Positions 62,015 to 64,000 of a DNA stretch of 64,000 nt are shown here, in pieces. The stretch spans positions 186,001 through 250,000 of the forward strand of contig NZ_MIHA01000001.1 in assembly GCF_001722335.1 (NCBI RefSeq), given 5' to 3'. A program made the position numbers and the translations under genes. The notes below the pieces were generated by a model. The model searched no databases, had not been told where the DNA came from, and saw nothing but the letters and a program-made list of their open reading frames with translations. This DNA comes from Mycolicibacterium flavescens. Lineage in GTDB: Bacteria; Actinomycetota; Actinomycetes; Mycobacteriales; Mycobacteriaceae. Each line of letters begins with the position of its first letter. Within the stretch, counting starts at the first letter, position 1.

Positions 62015-62044
62015 ACGGTAGCCTCCGCACTGGTCACAGGTCAA
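62015..62044 (-). promoter_or_regulatory. ilvB operon promoter
   Basis: TTGACC (62044-62039), an 18-base spacer and TACCGT (62020-62015) on the minus strand; eight bases separate the -10 from the leader-peptide ATG, so the mRNA is leaderless or nearly so. The divergent cfp6-like gene starts 28 bases beyond the -35. Confidence 0.7.
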
Positions 62045-62071
62045 ATTGCCCTCCGATGCAAAGATGGCGGT

Positions 62072-62467
62072 GTGAGTTCTGAGGCCGCCCCCGCCCCCGT
62101 CGTCATCCGCATCTCGCCGATGGCTCACTTCGCCGTCGCGTTTCTGGCGCTCAGCCTGCTCACGCTGGTGCTGGCGGGTCTGCCGTGGGTGCTGGCACTG
62201 CTGGTCATCCCGGTCGGGCTGTCGGCGTACGTCGTGCGCAACCGCACCGTGGCCGACCGCGACACCGTCACCGCCCGCACGCTGCTGGGCAGCGAGACCC
62301 TGCGGTGGGACGACGTCGACGGTCTGCGCTTCGGGAAAGGGTCGGCGGCCTACGCCCACCTCAAGGACGGCCGCGATGTGCGCCTGCCCGCGGTGACCTT
62401 CGCGACGCTGCCGTTGTTGACCGAGGCCAGCGGCGGGCGCGTACCGAATCCGTACTCGACGGATTAG
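62072..62467 (+). CDS. cfp6: Cfp6-like PH-domain membrane protein
   Basis: 131 residues with two adjacent membrane segments (AHFAVAFLALSLLTLVLAGLPWVLALLVIPVGL) followed by a bacterial PH-like domain (ARTLLGSETLRWDDVDGLRFGKGSAAYAHLKDG). It resembles the M. tuberculosis low-molecular-weight antigen Cfp6 (Rv3004) in sequence and position. Function unknown. GTG start. Its TAG overlaps the stop of the DoxX gene. Confidence 0.87.
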   Translation: MSSEAAPAPVVIRISPMAHFAVAFLALSLLTLVLAGLPWVLALLVIPVGLSAYVVRNRTVADRDTVTARTLLGSETLRWDDVDGLRFGKGSAAYAHLKDGRDVRLPAVTFATLPLLTEASGGRVPNPYSTD

Positions 62468-63303
62468 GCGAACGGGTTGCCGCCGTTGAGCACGACCCAG
62501 ATCGCCACACCGGCGCCCACGCCGAGCACCAACGCGACGAACGATCCGACGAACGGCCGGCGGGCCCACCCGCGGCCCGCGTCGAATCCATAGCGGCCGG
62601 GTCCGGTCAGCACCAACACCGCGACCGCGCAGGCCAGGAACACCTGATATTCGTGGCCGTCGGTCAGGAAGTCCGACAGCCGGGCCTCTTCGTGGGCGAC
62701 CATCGCCTGCGCCAGCACGCCGGTGACCAGATAGGCCAGCGCGCCCGCGGCGGCCACCGGGGTGAACAGGCCGAGGATCAGCAGCACGCCGGCAGCGATC
62801 TGCCCGCCGGTCGCGACGTAGGTCAAAATGTCGGCGTAGCGGAAGCCCATGTCGGACAGTTCGGTTTCCCAGCCGTTGAGCCCGGGTCCGCCCCACAGCC
62901 CGAACGCCTTCTGCAGGCCGTGGCCGATGAACAGCACACCGATCGCCACCCGCAGCAGCAGCAGGCCCAGGTCCAGGGTGCCGCGACGGTCCGCGCCGCG
63001 CGCCATCGGATCGGGTTCGATCTCGGCCGGTTCGGCACCATAACCGCCCATCGCGTGCCGCCCGCCCGGCTGGACGTACGGCAGCGGTTCGGGCTCGTGC
63101 AGCAGCCCGAAGGCGGGCGCCGCGGGCTGCGCCGGGGCCGCGGCGCCGGCGTCGTAGTGCGGGATCGCGGTGGTCTCGAAGTCGCCGCCGTAATTGGCGA
63201 CCGGAAGGTCGTCCTCGGGATCGACCAGGCTCGCCGACACCGGTCGCCCGGCCGCGTCGTCGGGCCGCTGCCAGGTGCGTGGGTCATTGCTATGACTGGT
63301 CAC
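62464..63303 (-). CDS. DoxX-family membrane protein
   Basis: 279 residues. A long acidic, Pro-rich cytoplasmic N terminus (about 110 residues) is followed by four membrane segments with the DoxX pattern LLLLRVAIGVLFIGHGLQKAFGLWGG. In M. tuberculosis the Rv3005c homologue belongs to a membrane redox complex with superoxide dismutase (family knowledge). GTG start at 63303. Divergent from lppZ with a 137-base gap. Confidence 0.88.
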   Translation of the reverse strand: MTSHSNDPRTWQRPDDAAGRPVSASLVDPEDDLPVANYGGDFETTAIPHYDAGAAAPAQPAAPAFGLLHEPEPLPYVQPGGRHAMGGYGAEPAEIEPDPMARGADRRGTLDLGLLLLRVAIGVLFIGHGLQKAFGLWGGPGLNGWETELSDMGFRYADILTYVATGGQIAAGVLLILGLFTPVAAAGALAYLVTGVLAQAMVAHEEARLSDFLTDGHEYQVFLACAVAVLVLTGPGRYGFDAGRGWARRPFVGSFVALVLGVGAGVAIWVVLNGGNPFA

Positions 63304-63440
63304 ATGGCCAGAGTAAGTGCACATCACCCGGTAGCCGGGTATTGGCGCGGCGCTTCGGCACGCCAATTCGCGTGCTCACCGGGGGCGCGGGCGCGGGTGC
63401 GCGTGGCGCGTCCGGCGGATTGATCCGTAACCTGGCTCGC

Positions 63441-64000
63441 ATGAGTGTGCGCCGGCCGCTGCGGGGTGTGTTCGCTGTGCTGTGTGCGGCGCTGCTCGTG
63501 GGATCCGGGTGCGCGCGGTTCGACGACGCCCAGTCCCAGCCCTTCACCACCGAACCCGAGCTGGCGCCGGGGCCGACGTCGACGCCGCCGCCGCCACCGC
63601 CGCTGCCGCCGACCCCGTTCCCCAAGGAGTGCCCGGCGCCCGGCGTCATGCAGGGCTGCCTGGACAGCACCAGCGGGCTGATCATGCTGCCGGACAGCCA
63701 GTCCGCGTTGGTCGCCGAGCGCACCACGGGTGTGGTGAAGGAGATCTCGGTGCGGGCCGAGCCGAAGGTCAAGACGACGCTTCCGGTCGACGGTTCCGGT
63801 GACGGCGGGCTGATGGACATCGCGATGTCGCCGACCTACCAGCAGGACCGGTTGATGTACGCCTACGTCAGCACCCCCACCGACAACCGGGTGATCCGCA
63901 TCGCCGACGGCGACATCCCCAAGCCGATCCTGACCGGTATCCCGAAGGGGGCCGACGGCAACACGGGGTCGTTGATCTTCACCAGCCCGACGACGCTGCT
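63441..64000 (+). CDS. lppZ: LppZ-like lipoprotein, sorbosone/PQQ-glucose dehydrogenase-type beta-propeller (5' part)
   Basis: The first 186 codons; the gene runs off the window. The signal peptide ends in lipobox LVGSGC (Cys at residue 24). A Pro-rich linker (TSTPPPPPPLPPTPFPKECP) leads into a propeller start with VAERTTGVVKEI and GDGGLMDIAMSPTYQQDRLMYAYVS, typical of the soluble aldose-sugar dehydrogenase-like fold. Substrate and cofactor use are unknown. Confidence 0.9.
   Translation, partial: MSVRRPLRGVFAVLCAALLVGSGCARFDDAQSQPFTTEPELAPGPTSTPPPPPPLPPTPFPKECPAPGVMQGCLDSTSGLIMLPDSQSALVAERTTGVVKEISVRAEPKVKTTLPVDGSGDGGLMDIAMSPTYQQDRLMYAYVSTPTDNRVIRIADGDIPKPILTGIPKGADGNTGSLIFTSPTTL

Overview
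The window is high-GC actinobacterial chromosome with the gene order of a Mycobacterium (Mycolicibacterium-type fast grower). Indicators are sepIVA, cfp6- and lppZ-type genes, GTG/TTG starts, ATGA/GTGA overlaps, a glutamate-tRNA ligase beside tRNA-Glu and tRNA-Gln, and a HupB with a Lys/Ala-rich tail. The order follows, from memory, the M. tuberculosis Rv2918c-Rv3006 segment with two main differences. The PDIM/PGL lipid locus that lies there between the sepIVA and coaD equivalents is absent. A complete carotenoid cluster sits between the Rv2997-like oxidoreductase and ilvC.

Layout. 1-2.5 kb: nitrogen operon amt-glnB-glnD (glnD cut by the window edge) behind a likely GlnR box. 2.5-13.2 kb: ftsY, smc, acyP, an OsmC protein, mutM, rnc, a DUF177 protein, sepIVA, a hemerythrin-like protein, coaD and rsmD, all on the minus strand. 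13.2-26 kb: pyruvate carboxylase, a VKOR/DsbA-like disulfide pair, a LipN-like esterase divergent from two tandem aldo/keto reductases, an HNH nuclease, recG, a FakA-like kinase, rpmB and a small lipoprotein. 26-36 kb: ung, thiL, ddl, a Cys/Met PLP enzyme, gpsA, fbiD, ppk1 and mutT1. 36-46.5 kb: hupB, leuCD with a divergent IclR regulator, tRNA-Glu, tRNA-Gln, gltX, a fumarylacetoacetase-family gene, an MFS transporter, leuB and serA.

46.5-58.3 kb is the accessory highlight: crtE-crtI-crtB-crtYc-crtYd-methyltransferase-crtU-Rieske, almost all translationally coupled, followed by DUF2945 and DUF3140 genes. On the opposite strand are idi and a MerR/B12-binding-type regulator related to CarH/LitR. 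The enzyme set predicts IPP/DMAPP to GGPP, phytoene, lycopene, beta-carotene and an aromatic carotenoid of the isorenieratene type, with two tailoring enzymes of unknown role. Upstream of crtE there is a perfect tandem 11-bp direct repeat, and a similar pair with the same 11-bp phasing lies between the regulator and its divergent neighbour. This is the best candidate for an undescribed regulatory circuit here.

58.3-64 kb: ilvBNC on the minus strand, preceded by an apparently leaderless 22-residue leader peptide rich in Leu/Val/Ile codons and a strong attenuator hairpin; then cfp6, a DoxX-family gene and the first part of lppZ.

Several long perfect inverted repeats without U-tracts lie between genes. 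Gene names rest on reading the translated sequences; no database search was run.
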